Positions 43,401 through 54,913 of a stretch of 64,000 nt of DNA are shown in pieces. Position numbers and translations under genes: made by a program. This stretch comes from Avena insularis (lineage: Eukaryota > Streptophyta > Magnoliopsida > Poales > Poaceae): assembly GCA_023614405.1 (NCBI GenBank), contig CM042694.1:132747711-132811710 (forward strand), written 5' to 3'. Below the pieces are notes generated by a model. The model had not been told where the DNA came from. It did not search any database and worked only from the letters and a program-made list of their open reading frames with translations. The first letter of the stretch is position 1. Every line of letters begins with the position of its first letter.

Positions 43401-44556
43401 GATGTGAACCATATACTGGAAATTCCCCTAAACACTCATGGTTTCAATAATTTTATTGCATGGAATTACACCACTCATGGTCAGCATACGGTCAAGTCAG
43501 GTTATTATCTACAGTGGAAGCACAACTTTGGTCCATCAGAGGTTGTGCTTGCCATCCCAAGGTCCTTAGCTCTTAATCCTATGTGGAAGGTAGTCTAGCA
43601 GCTTAAAATTCCGAGTAAAATCAAAAAATTTATTTGGCGAGCTCTGCACGGTATTCTTTCACTCAAAGCAATCCTGGCAGGTCGACATATTGGCACAAGT
43701 GGATAATGTCCAATATGTAACCAAGCAGCTAAAGACGTCTTACATCTCCTGTTTAAATGTCCAACGGTAACAGCTATGTGGGAGGCTCTTAGGATTAATC
43801 AACTGATGACAAAGGAAGTGGTTGTCGATCGGTCGGGCTCGGTGGTCCTTGAGTCCCTTCTCAGGAGGGCATCTGAAAATCTCCCTGGTTTTAATGTTGG
43901 GTTAAAGGAAACGATCGCTCTCGCGTCCTGGTATATGTGGTGGATGAGGAGGAGACGTATACATGATGAGCTAGTTCCACCTATGACAAAATACAAACTA
44001 TCAGTGTTAACAATTGTATCTAATGCAGTTGCAGCCAAGTCGAACCCTAGTGGTCCAAAGTCGAGGTGGATAAAACCAAGGGGGAGAGAAGTAAAACTTA
44101 ATGTTGATGGGTGTTTTCATGCTGATACTCATGCAGGATCTGTTGGAGCTGTTCTTCGTGATTCTAAAGGAGGTTTTATTGCAGCATCAACTGTTTTCTT
44201 TCCAAATTTTGGATCTTCGATAGTGGCGGAAGCCATGGCTATGTGAGAAGGTTTAGATTTGGCTAACCGTATGGGTTGTAGTAATCTAGTTGCTGAATCG
44301 GACGCCACAGAAATTATTCAGGCATGTACCGGTGAAGAAGCTTGGTGGGACGAGTCTGCAGTTGTTTATGCTAATTGCATAGGTCTGGTGACCCTCATTG
44401 GTAATGTTAGATTTCAGTATTGTCCGAGGGATACAAATGAGGTGGCGCATGAATTAGCTAGGGTTTGTTATTTAGATAAAAATTCCTGTAATTGGGCGGA
44501 TGACCCTCCTAGCTTTATTATTCCTAAAATCGTAGGTGATGTAACAATTGTTGATT
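40456..44556 (+). pseudogene. LINE C ORF2: endonuclease, reverse transcriptase, zf-RVT, RNase H; broken
   Basis: Domains in order: the APE-type endonuclease starts MRTLGLNCRGLRNDP and includes LFLSETHLES, IIGDFNE and FARSDHRPIYL. The reverse transcriptase includes FKAPGPDGLHVVFYKKF, FRPISLCNMIYNIISKML, CAVKLDMHKAYDRVE and LLFADDSLIL (catalytic FADD). The zf-RVT domain lies at about 43600-43780 (CPICNQAAKDVLHLLFKC). The RNase H domain is at 44096-44558 (VDGCF, AEAMAM, AESDATEI, NEVAHELARV). Stops include TAG and TGA where tryptophan is expected (FT*KRG, VE*VFL, VV*QLK), TAG for glutamine (LLE*EEV) and TGA for arginine (AMAM*EG). Frameshifts occur at T-runs near 41205 and 42306. Confidence 0.88.
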
Positions 44557-45133
44557 GATGGGCTGCAAGTTCTAGACGCACTCTTTTTCCTTATCAGGGT
44601 ACCTAAAGGGACTGGAAGGTTTTAATGAGCCAGCTTGCATGCTTAATATATGATGTTTTACCTCAAAAAGAAAGTTCGACTAATATTCAGAAAACCCCTT
44701 TTAGTTCCATATAATATATGGCTCTCTTTTTCGATTGGGTCAGGTGACACACACCAGCCTATACATGTTATATGGCTTTGTGGTTCGACCTACCGCAGGA
44801 TCTCCTAGGCTTCGTCGTCGCCTGCTTCAAGACATTGCCAATCGACCACGCACGCCGTGGTGCTGTCTGCCGCTCATGGCGCTCCGCCGTCCACCACCAT
44901 GAGCGTCATCGCCTGCCGTGGGTCATCGCATCCGACAATAGGGTGTACATCCCCTTCGACTCTTGCGGTAGCCTCCCGCACCGCCTCCAACACTTCCCCA
45001 CCTACGTCGTCTGCGTGGCCAGCTCCACCGACTCCTGGCTTGCCATGGGCCTCGACACCAAGCACGAGTCTGAGTCGTACGTCTGCCACGGCTACGTCCT
45101 ACACAACCCGTTATCCAACACCACCGTGCTTCT

Positions 45134-46500
45134 TGATGACCCACAAGTATAGGGGATGTATCGCAGTATTTTCGAGAGAAGTGAAACCCAATTTATTGAT
45201 TCGACACAAGGGGAGCCAAAGAATATTTATAAGACTTAACAAATGAGTTGTAAATTCAGCTGCACCTGGAAACAATCTTTGCTCACAACAGTTTATCGGT
45301 AGCAATAGTTTTGTAGTAGCAATAGTAAAAGTAAAGACAATAGTAACAATTGCAGTAAACAGTAGGATTAAAGCGCGGTAGGCATAGGGATGGATGGACG
45401 GACGTTGCATGGACAAGACAATTCATATGGCAATCAAGACAAAGGGCATTTGCAGATAAATAAGATAAAGCATCCAAGTACTAAATAATCATAGGCATGT
45501 GTTCCATATATAGTCATACGTGCTCGTAATGAGAACTTGCACAACATCTTTTGTCCTGCCAGCCCGTTTGCAGCGGGACCTCAAGGGAACTACTGGCAAT
45601 TAAGGTGCTCCTTTTAATAGAGCACCGGAGCAAAGCATTAACACTCCGTGAACACATATGATCCTCACATCAAAGCCATTCCCTCCGGTTATCCCGATTG
45701 CTGTCACTTCGGGGCCTTTGGTTCTGGATAACAATATGTGTATACAACTTGCAGGTAAGACCATACACAATACTATTAACATGTTCAGATCTGAAATCAT
45801 GGCACTCGGGCCCCCTAGTGACAAGCATTAAGCATAACAAGTTGCAACAAAGTCAAAAAGCACTAATAATATATACTAGGCACCATGCCCTAACAATCTG
45901 ATGCCATTACATGAACGATCTCATCCAATCACTACCATCCCCATAGCCTATAGCGCAGGATTACTCACTCATAGATGGGGAAAACATGGATGGTCGATGG
46001 AGAAGCGATGGTGATGATGATGGCGATGATCTCCTCCAATTCCCCGTCCTGGCAGGGTGCCAGAATAGAGTTTCTGGTTCCGAATCGTGGAATCTGGTGG
46101 TGGCGGCGCAGCGGAACTCTTTCTGGAAAAACATCGAACCCCCCTTGGTTTTTAGGTCAAGAGGCAACTTATAGGCGAAGAGGGAGGCCGAGGGGGTGAC
46201 CGAGGTGGCCACACCACCCCCAGGCGTGACCTAGCCTGGCCCGCGTGGCCAGGTGGTGTGGGCCCCTCGTGGCCCTCCTCCGTCTCGTCTTCTCGCTCCA
46301 TGAGTCTTCTGGTGAAATAGAATTTTTGGCATATTTTTCAGAATTTTTCCTGATAGTTGATTTTCTGCACAAAAACTAGACACCAAGGTAATTCTGCTAA
46401 AAACAACGTCAGTCCGTGTTAGTTGTATCCAAATCACACAAGTTTAGAGGAAAAACAATAGCAAAAGTGTTCGGAAAAGTAGATACGTTTGGACGTATCA
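45134..46500 (-). repeat. Gypsy element, 3' LTR (left in window)
   Basis: It runs from tgatgacccacaagtatagg to gatacgtttggacgtatca. On the minus strand it therefore starts TGATACGTCCAAACG and ends GGTCATCA. It differs from its partner at 53540-54913 by scattered substitutions and small indels (e.g. an extra block aataaattaat in the partner). It directly abuts the broken F-box codon. Confidence 0.92.
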
Positions 46501-46516
46501 ACTCCCCCAAGCTTAG
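46501..46516 (-). other. Polypurine tract of the Gypsy element
   Basis: On the minus strand the sequence next to the 3' LTR reads AAGCTTGGGGGAGT. A G-rich purine run immediately before an LTR is the usual plus-strand priming site for reverse transcription. Confidence 0.7.
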
Positions 46517-48945
46517 CTTATTGCTTGTCCTCAGGCAATTCAGTTGAAAACTGAGTGCGATAAAAGAAACTTTCACAAACACATTTGCTTCATAAGATAT
46601 ATATATTCTCAGCATATGGTCAACTACTTAGGCAATTCATAATAAAGAGTATGCAACTAAGTTTACTTAATAGTCATTGCAAGCTATGAAGAGATTCCAA
46701 CTCAAAAATAATAAGTAGCATGAAACATAAACATAAGCAACATTGCAATGCTCACAACAAGGTATGGTAGAGTGGTATCTCGCTTGCCTTTGATTGTAGA
46801 GCAAACATAAATGCCAAGGCACCTCTGAAGTTCAAGTGAAGACTAGAAGTAAAGATATCAAAGATACAAGCATCAAAGTCATAACACGATTAATCAAGTT
46901 TTGAGACAAGCACATTACACTAAGAATGACAACTATGCTCTCAACAAAGTGCTCAAAGAATAGGTGGTGACTCAACAAGGGAATGAAAAAGTTTTGAAAA
47001 GTTTGAAAGACTTCCAAATGCTGAAAGTATGGTACTCGTTAGCTTTGAGCTCTCATTGCCCCTATCATAAGCATCTTTAAATGGTTAAGGTGAAAGTGAG
47101 GTCAGTCTGAGTTATATGCTTGACAAACTATAAACTGGAAATCTCATGTCCCTTGAGTACGAGGGCCGCTCCTCATGCTACTCCACTTTAGTTACCGGTA
47201 AGTTCTTGTCATAGTAAATACATGCGTATCATAGAGAACCGCCAACGGGGTACCCCTTGCCCGATGATACGGAAGAATCCCCAATGACAAGGCAAGCAGA
47301 CAACGAGTATCTCAGCAATCTTCTTATTTACCATGGGAAAATGGTGCTTTTTTTCTCTCTTTCCTCTTTTCTCATATCTCTTCCTTTTTTCTTTTTCTCA
47401 ATAGTTATCTCTCTTTTTTATAAGAAGAATGCTTCATAGATAATCATTATGGTTACGCTGCAGGTTTCCACCATGACGGCATGGATTAGACCGGCGGCCC
47501 AGGCGTTTCTCTAACATACACACATAACTCCATGGACTTACAAGCTCCCCTTTTATTTCACACCGACGACATCCGCAAACAAAAGAGCATGATATCAACC
47601 GGGTATATATTTACAGGTGTTGAAAGCGTTCCCCGTGACAGCACGGTTCTTCTAATCCCTAGCCTATAATTTGCAAGCATATAACTTTTATGGACAGTCA
47701 CAGTGGTTCAGGTTTATTAAGTGCAAGAAATAAAGTGTGCCATCAAGTTCGTGAGAGCTTTACTAACTAACTTTCTCATAACAAGCAAACATTTTATTTG
47801 GAAGAAAACTATGCATATTGAATATGAATGGAACAACAAATGATGCTAATAGGTAGGTATGGTGGACACTTTTGGCAATATTGATTTTAGGGAATTGGAA
47901 ACACGAGTAGAGGTCATACTCAGTGCAAGTGAAGGCTAGCAATAGTAAGGGAGCGACAAACGAGAGAGCAATAGCTGTCATAATCATGCTTGTAACAAAA
48001 CATGACTAATCATGGCATGAAAGTGATTCAAGACCCCTAAGGCAAAATAATTCATAGAGGCTTAACTGATTATTGTTTCAGTCATATGCATGCATGAGCA
48101 TGTGCCAAGTCAATTCAAGTGAAACATTCAGAGGAGGATATCGTAGTGTCATACCAAGTTATGAATAGAGCAATGCAAGCAAACATTCATATGACATCCT
48201 ACAAACTATTAGCAAGCTGGAGCTAATCATAAGAAAGCAAGAACTACTAAGCATCCATAAATAACATACGCCCTACATGAACAGACTAAGCATGCCCACA
48301 ATTATGAGTATATGTACAAAAATGAAAATAAATAGAGTTCGTTATCAGCCTCTTACCACACCTCAAGTTGTCATTAGTCCTCATTATTGCCCTTCACTTG
48401 TGTGGCTTGAATAATAACATGAAACCAAATTCCACTGAGGACTGCTGAACCCCGCAACAAACTTCACAAAACCAAAGAAGAACAACAAATATTTTTGATG
48501 TTTTTAATTTTTAAAGGCAAGAACAAAAAGGAAAAACAAGCAAAGAAAAATCTTTTTGGGTTTTTCGAATAGTTCAAACAAAGCAAAAAGGAAAAAGCAA
48601 ACGAAGGAAAAAATAAAAAGAAGCAAACAAAGAGAAACAACGGAAATATTTTTGGTTTTTTTGTGTTTTAGAAAGCAAAAGTAATGAAAGAACGAAAACT
48701 AAAAAGAGAATGAAGCATGGATATACAAAGTACCGACTAAACATGATATGAAGATGAGTGTGATGTCGGTGTACCTCCCCCCAAGCTTAGGCTTTTGGCC
48801 TAAGTGGGTATCAACCCCAACACGGGTAGGGGTTCCAAGCAGGCGGGTCATTGTAAGAATGATCGTGGTTAGGCCCTTGGGAAGAAGAAGAAGCTCCCCA
48901 ATCATAGGTAGGCTGCTGATATGAAGATTCCCCCTCATTCGAGGG
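46517..48945 (-). other. Non-coding interior of the Gypsy element
   Basis: No coding region is recognisable on either strand over this 2.4 kb. It includes an A/G-rich stretch (48470-48720) made of repeated aaaag/gaaaaa motifs. Long non-coding interiors are common in non-autonomous Triticeae Gypsy elements. Confidence 0.5.
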
Positions 48946-49923
48946 CTAGACCGAATCATCTATAACCTCCCTTCCAGTATCCTGCTCCTGTTGGGAGAGC
49001 TCTCCCAAGTATGCATCGAGTTCTTCCTCGGTGAGTGACCATCCTACCCTGATATCAAGGTTAAACAAAACAGGTGCAGACAAAAGAACAACTCGCTCGG
49101 ACTTACTCCTTCTCCAACCAGCCTTGAGAAAGGTTATTTCATAAGATAAATCACTCAAATTAGCCCAAGAATAAACAAACTTATGTTGTATCATGGAATT
49201 AAGGTCAAGCCTCTCTATGGGAAACTGTAGGTCTAGATGATGAGGCACTACACCATGCAAAGCTAATAAACGAGAGGCAATGAGGCCTCCACAAATTCCA
49301 CCTTTCTCGCAGTTAGCAGCAAGATAGAAAGTTATCAAGGCGCCCAAATTATAAGTCCTATCTCGTTTTAAAGCAGCTGAGATGAATGCTAGATCATATG
49401 AGGATAACTTATTAGCAGTTTTCCTAGCGAGAACACACTTGGCAATAAAGTACGCAAAGTAGCTAATAGACGGGAGATGAATGTTACGGATTTTCCCACT
49501 CTCCTTTGAGAAGCTACTCCCTTGGCAAATCTCCGCATACAAGTCCATGAGTGGTGCAGGTCGCTCTTTAATCTTTCCACACGATCCCCACTGGGGTACC
49601 TTAATAGCTGCACAAAAGTCATCAAGAGGAAGGTCGACAGCTATATTGTAAATTTTGTAGTGAACCATGGGGTTAGGCAAAGAGCAACTAAATCAAAAGT
49701 CCTGCACCACAAACATAGTTAGTTTTACAAATTGGTAAGGTTCATCTCCCACAAAATGCTCCAATCCTGCATTAGAAACTAAAGTATGGAAGTCCTGGGA
49801 AATTCCTGCAGCCCTCATGAATTCAGGGCATGGATAGATGGAAGGAAAAACTTCCTCCTCTCGGTGAACCTTCATAACCTCAGGCAACCTCAGTTCATGT
49901 TGGTTGAGTTGGTGTTCATTCAT
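48946..49923 (-). pseudogene. Athila-ORF1-like / 'putative plant transposon protein' gene of the Gypsy element, one in-frame stop
   Basis: Read on the minus strand, the frame starts MNEHQLNQHELRLPEV and runs about 325 codons with one in-frame stop (TGA after MFVVQDF, near 49693). It then continues FSCSLPNPMVHYKIYNIAVD. Conserved-looking segments include SISYFAYFIAKCVLARKTA, SYDLAFISAALKRDRTYNLG and ICGGLIASRLLALHGVVP. These resemble the ORF found beside gag-pol in Athila-type plant Gypsy elements (Pfam ATHILA / putative plant transposon protein); the function is unknown. It is an extra gene rather than part of gag-pol. It is probably inactive because of the stop. Confidence 0.65.
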
Positions 49924-50887
49924 CTTCTATTCTGAAATTCAAACATCCATTACACAAGTGATTGCAGAGTGAATACATAATGAAGGGAACTACTCATAGG
50001 GACTTGTAAGAGGCCTAAACATGTATCAAAACAATATCTCTAAGCATTGAATAATCTTACAAGCTCTCATAACCTGTCACCTACAACAGCAAAATACTCA
50101 AGATATAAACCACTAAACACAAATCTACTTGGACAAGCGGAGGAGTCACATACCGGAGAACAAATGCTCCAAATTTTAGCAGCAAAGATGGGCTGAGCAA
50201 GGAGATCAAAAAATCATGGACAAGAACAACAAGAACGCAATTTCGAGCAATGAGCTGGTCTTTTATCGGGAGAGAGAGGGCAGTGGGAAGTGAGAGAGTG
50301 AGTGGAGGGCCAGGGTGGCCCACACCATGGCCAGGCGCGCCCCTGGGCTGGTCGCGCCACCAGGTGGTGTGCCTGCCTGGTGGGACCCCCTGGTACTCTC
50401 TAGGCACTTCTCTGCCCCTTTTTTCACGTAAAAATTTAATATGAATTTTCTGGAATTTTTTGAGACACTTTATTTTTGAGCAATTTTCAGGTATAGATGA
50501 ATGATTTTCTGACAGAAAGATTTTTTCGGAAAGATGCAAAAGCAAAACAAAGCTAAAACTTTCAGAAGTTCTAACACACTCTAATATGCAAGCAACTAAC
50601 AACAGAAAAGTAAACTAAACGAAAACAAAAACTAAAATGGATAAAATAAAAGTAAGCAAAGATAATCATGGTGAAAACATTATTTTGTCCATTAAAATCC
50701 CTTTGTTAACAAGGTTGATCAGGTTTTGTTACCAAAAAAATTCTATATGAAACAAAACTTTGTATTCCACTAATTATTATGTTACCTCAACCTTGATAGC
50801 AATGGTCCCAATCATAATAGTTTCATATTTTTCTCTTGGTATGGGACAATATATTTCACCAACTTGAATGCCCTCAACATGTTCAAT
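49924..50887 (-). other. Non-coding junction where reverse transcriptase and integrase would be expected
   Basis: No reverse transcriptase (YxDD), RNase H or integrase (HHCC, DDE) motif was seen on either strand. A 173-codon minus-strand open frame (50081-50602) is GC-rich in its middle and has no recognisable domain. This is where an internal loss of pol would lie. Confidence 0.5.
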
Positions 50888-53450
50888 TCAATTCAAACCA
50901 TAAGTCCTATCAATATTCTTGGGGAAATAGACAGTATGCTCCTTGTCATTAACATTAAAAGTCACCTTTCCTTGATTACAATTAATAACAGCTCCTGCAG
51001 TATTAAGAAAAGGTCTCCCAAGAATAATAGACATATTATCATCTTTAGGCATTTCAAGCACACCAAAATCAGTTAATATCAATCAATTATGAGCCACTTG
51101 AATAGGTACATCCTCACATATACCAACAGGAATAATAGTAGATTTATCAGCCATTTGTAAAGATATATCAATTGGTATTAGTTTTTCCAGTTGAAGTCTC
51201 TTATAGAGAGAAAAAGGCACAACAAGAACTCCTGCTCCCAAATCACACAAAGCAGTTCTAACATAACTATTTTTAATAGAGCATGTAATAGTTGGAATCC
51301 TTGGGTCTCCAAGTTTCTTTGGAACCTTACCATTAAAGTAATAATTAGCAAGCAAAGTAGATTTTTTTTCATTAGGGATCTTCCTTTTATGCGAAACAAT
51401 ATCCTTCATATACTTTGAATAAGGAGGCAATTTAATAGCATCATCCAAAGGAATTTGCAAGAATAAAGGTTTCATCCACTCACAAAACTTGTTATAGTGT
51501 TCATCTTCCTTTGACTTGTGTTTCTTATTAGGGAAAGGCATAGGTTTTTGAACCCAAGGCTCTCTTTCACTACCATGTTTCTTAGCAACAAAATCTTCTT
51601 TAGTGTATTTAGTATTCTTAGTGTGCCTTTCAGGTTCTTCTTCAACTTTTTCTTTATCAGGAGCATCATTTTCCTCATTACCACTTTCAGTTTCAGCATC
51701 AGAGACAGATATACTATTAGGATCTTTAGCAGGTTCAGAGGATCCTACAATAGTTTTATGTTTTTTTTTTATTTTCTTAGGAGTAGTACCACTATTTTCA
51801 GCTTGTTGAGAATCCTGCTCAATTCTTTTAGGATGCCCCTCAGGATATAGAGGATCCTGGGTAACATCACCACTTCTAGTTCTAATTTCATAAGCATGTT
51901 TTTCTTTAGCAGCATTAACTAGCAAGTGTTTTTGTACTTTAATAAGCTGATCAATTTGAGTTTGAACCATTTGAAAATGTTTAACAAGCATTTTAACATC
52001 ATTAGAGGTTCTTTCCACAATATCCTTTAACTCAACAATAACTCTAGAGTTTTCCATTAAATGATTTTGCACCCTTTTATCAAAATTATCTTGCTTAACA
52101 ATAAAAACATCAAATTCTTCTAAGCATTGATCAAGAGGTTTAGAGTAAGGGATATCACCTTCATCAAAATGTTGGAGAGAGTGTACCTCAGTAGTGGATG
52201 AGTGAGATATTGGCTTACATAGTTCTTCTATAGGAGGTAAATTCCTTACATCTACAGCTTTAATTCCCTTCTCCTTAAGACATTTCTTAGCTTCCTTCAT
52301 CACTTCATCATTTAGTTCAATAACTCCCCTCTTCTTTGATGTTGGTATAGGCGTAGGAATAGCTGGTTTAGGTATAGTTGTCTTAGGTATAGCTGGTTCA
52401 GGAGGAGTCCAGTCTTCATAATTCTTGCTTATTTTAGCCATTAATTCCTCAGCTTCCTTGGGAGTCGTATTCCTGAAAACACAATCAGCACAACTATCCA
52501 GGTATGTCCTAGATTCTTCAGTTAGTCCACTATAAAATATGTCAATAAGCTCATTCTTAGGTAATGGACATCCAGCCTTTGCATGAATCAAAGCACAAAA
52601 CCTTGCCCATGATTCAGGCAATATCTCGTTTTCTCCTTGTTTGAAATCAAAAAGTTCCTGCAAAATAGCATGTCTAGCACTAGGAGGAAAATATTTCTGC
52701 AGGAAGGTACTAATCAAGCAATCAGGGCTATTAATAGATCCAGGAGGTAAATTACTAAACCAAGTTTTAGCTTCTCCTTTCAGTGAAAAGGGGAAAATCT
52801 TAGCAACAAAGTAGGTGCGCATCTTAATATCATCAGAAAACAGGCCACTCATGGTAGAAAGCTCATTCATATGTGCTACCGCACTTCCATTCTTGGTCCC
52901 ACAAAGGTTCTTTCTCAACAATAGCTATGTAAGATAGATCAAGAGAGAAATCATAATCTTTATCTTTAATGTTTATGGGAGACGCATCAAACTTAGCATT
53001 AGGAGACAATTTGGGTTTAATAGTACACCTCTCAAGGAGACTCTTAGCAGCACTCCTATCGTGGGTGTTTTGACATTCTTTAATAAATTCATCGGTCATC
53101 TCAATATAACCGTCTTCAATATCATAGCTCTCTCTAGACTCAGGTGAACTAACAGGTGTAGTAGTGTCTTCATTAGGAGTTTCAGTATTTCCAGTTATAG
53201 TTCTAGCAATCGTAGCATCTAGGAAAGGACCTAATGAACCACTCTTATCAAGCACAGTAGAAGCAGCATCATAAGTATTAGAAGTTTCAGATTCAGCAGT
53301 AGTAGTAGTGTGTGTAGCATGTGTATGTGGTGGTGTAAGGAACTTACTCATAACAGATGGTGCATCAAGAGCAACAGAGGTGTTCAGAACCGTACCTCTT
53401 CTTGTAGTGGATGGTAAAATAGGAACCTTGCCATCACGAGACTTACCCAT
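50888..53450 (-). pseudogene. Gag-protease of the Gypsy element, broken by a frameshift and a stop
   Basis: On the minus strand the frame opens MGKSRDGKVPILPSTTRR and continues to about 52885, where one extra C in gggaccaagaat shifts it. The other frame then gives the retrotransposon gag domain (FPFSLKGEAKTWFSNLPPGS, FLQKYFPPSARHAILQELFD). A charged, lysine-rich linker with nuclear-localisation-like KKIKKKHK follows. The aspartic protease carries DLGAGVLVVPFSLYKRL, i.e. DLGA in place of the DTG/DSG of classical retropepsins, a form common in plant Gypsy elements. An in-frame stop at 51083 interrupts the protease. The frame continues LILTDFGVLEMP and SIILGRPFLNTAGAVINC, ending at 50888. The protein cannot be made whole. 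Confidence 0.88.
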
Positions 53451-53510
53451 GATGGATGGATGGCAGCGAACAATAGTGATTCCAAGTGGACTTGAGAAAT
53501 AAAGCTATGC

Positions 53511-53528
53511 TCCCCGGCAACGACGCCA
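53511..53528 (-). other. Primer-binding site of the Gypsy element (tRNA-Asp type)
   Basis: The minus-strand sequence TGGCGTCGTTGCCGGGGA lies 11 bases inside the 5' LTR. It matches the usual plant tRNA-Asp primer site TGGCGCCGTTGCCGGGGA except for one base. This fixes the transcriptional direction as minus. Confidence 0.88.
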
Positions 53529-53539
53529 GAAAATAGTCT

Positions 53540-54913
53540 TGATGACCCACAAGTATAGGGGGTGTATCGCAGTATTTTCGAGGGAAGTGAAACCCAATTT
53601 ATTGATTCGACACAAGGGGAGCCAAAGAATATTTATAAGACTTAACAAATGAGTTGTAAATTCAGCTGCACCTGGAAACAATCTTTGCTCACAACAGTTT
53701 ATCGGTAGCCACAATTTTGTAGTAGCAATAGTAAAAGTAAAGACAATAGTAACAATTGCAGTAAACAGTAGGATTAAAGCGCGGTAGGCATAGGGATGGA
53801 TGGACGGGCGTTCCATGGACAAGATAATTCATATGGCAATCAAGACAAAGGGCATTTGCAGATAAATAAGATAAAGCATCCAAGTACTAAATAATCATAG
53901 GCATGTGTTCCATATATAGTCATACGTGCTCGCAATGAGAACTTGCACAACATCTTTTGTCCTGCCAGCCCGTTTGCAGCGGGGCCTCAAGGGAACTACT
54001 GGCAATTAAGGTGCTCCTTTTAATAGAGTACCGGAGCAAAGCATTAACACTCCGTGAACACATGTGATCCTCATATCAAAGCCATTCCCTCCAGTTATCC
54101 CGATTACTGTCACTTCGGGGCCTTTGGTTCCGGACAACAATATGTGTATACAACTTGCAGGTGAGACCATAAACAATACTATCATAATAAATTAATAACA
54201 TGTTCAGATCTGAAATCATGGCACTCGGGCCCTAGTGGCAAGCATTAAGCATAAAAAGTTGCAACAAAGTCAAAAAGCACTAATAATAGATACTAGGCAC
54301 CATGCCCTAACAATCTGATGCCGTTACATGAACGATCTCATCCAATCCCTACCATCCCCATAGCCTACAGCGGGAGATTACTCACTCATAGATGGGGAAA
54401 CATGGATGGTCGATGGAGAAACGATGGTGATGATGATGACGATGATCTCCAATTCCCCGTCCCGATAGGGTGCTAGAACAGAGTTTCTGGTTTCGAATCG
54501 CAGAATCTGGTGGTGGCGGCGCAACGGAACTCTTTCTGGAAAAACGTCCAACCCCCCTTGGTTTTTAGGTCAAGAGGCAACTTATAGGCGAAGAGGGAGG
54601 CCGAGGGGGTGACCGAGGCAACCACACCACCCCTAGGCGTGGCCTGGCCTGGCCCGCGCGGCCGGGTGGTGTGGGCCCCTCGTGGCCCTCCTCCGTCTCG
54701 TCTTCTGGCTCTATGAGTCTTCTGGTGAAATAGAATTTTTGGCATATTTTCCGGGATTTTTCCTGATAGTTGATTTTCTGCACAAAAACTAGACACCAAG
54801 GTAATTCTGCTGAAAACAGCATCAGTTCGTGTTAGTTGTATCCAAATCACACAAGTTTAGAGGAAAACAATAACAAAAGTGTTCGGGAAAGTAGATACGT
54901 TTTGGACGTATCA
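53540..54913 (-). repeat. Gypsy element, 5' LTR (right in window)
   Basis: It has the same ends as the left copy (tgatgaccc... / ...ggacgtatca). By the orientation of gag and the primer site, this copy is the promoter-bearing 5' LTR. F-box gene sequence resumes immediately after it. Confidence 0.92.

Larger units (their letters stand above)
39089..44671 (+). mobile_element. LINE C: essentially full-length L1-like retrotransposon with target duplication (5.6 kb)
   Basis: The element is flanked by aagtttgactaa (39077-39088) and aagttcgactaa (44672-44683), a 12-bp duplication with one mismatch. It carries a 5' leader (about 235 bp), ORF1 and ORF2 with endonuclease, reverse transcriptase, zf-RVT and RNase H domains, then a short 3' UTR with an A-rich end (cctcaaaaag). 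Numerous stops and frameshifts make it non-functional. It landed about 100 bp upstream of the F-box gene start codon and in the same orientation. It is the same family as LINE A. Confidence 0.9.
45134..54913 (-). mobile_element. Gypsy-type LTR retrotransposon, 9.8 kb, reverse orientation, lacking reverse transcriptase and integrase
   Basis: Two highly similar LTRs (45134-46500 and 53540-54913) have TG...CA ends and bound an interior with gag-protease and an additional ORF, all on the minus strand. Flanks are CTTCT on the left and CTGCT on the right, an imperfect 5-bp target duplication. A tRNA-Asp-type primer site and a purine tract sit at the expected places. Between the protease end (about 50888) and the next ORF (49923) there is under 1 kb without any reverse transcriptase, RNase H or integrase motif. 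The element must therefore have depended on enzymes from a relative. Confidence 0.92.

Noticed and set aside
51518..51850. Plus-strand open frames in the Gypsy interior
   Set aside because: They are antisense to the gag-protease coding sequence, with phenylalanine/serine-rich composition reflecting lysine/glutamate codons on the other strand.
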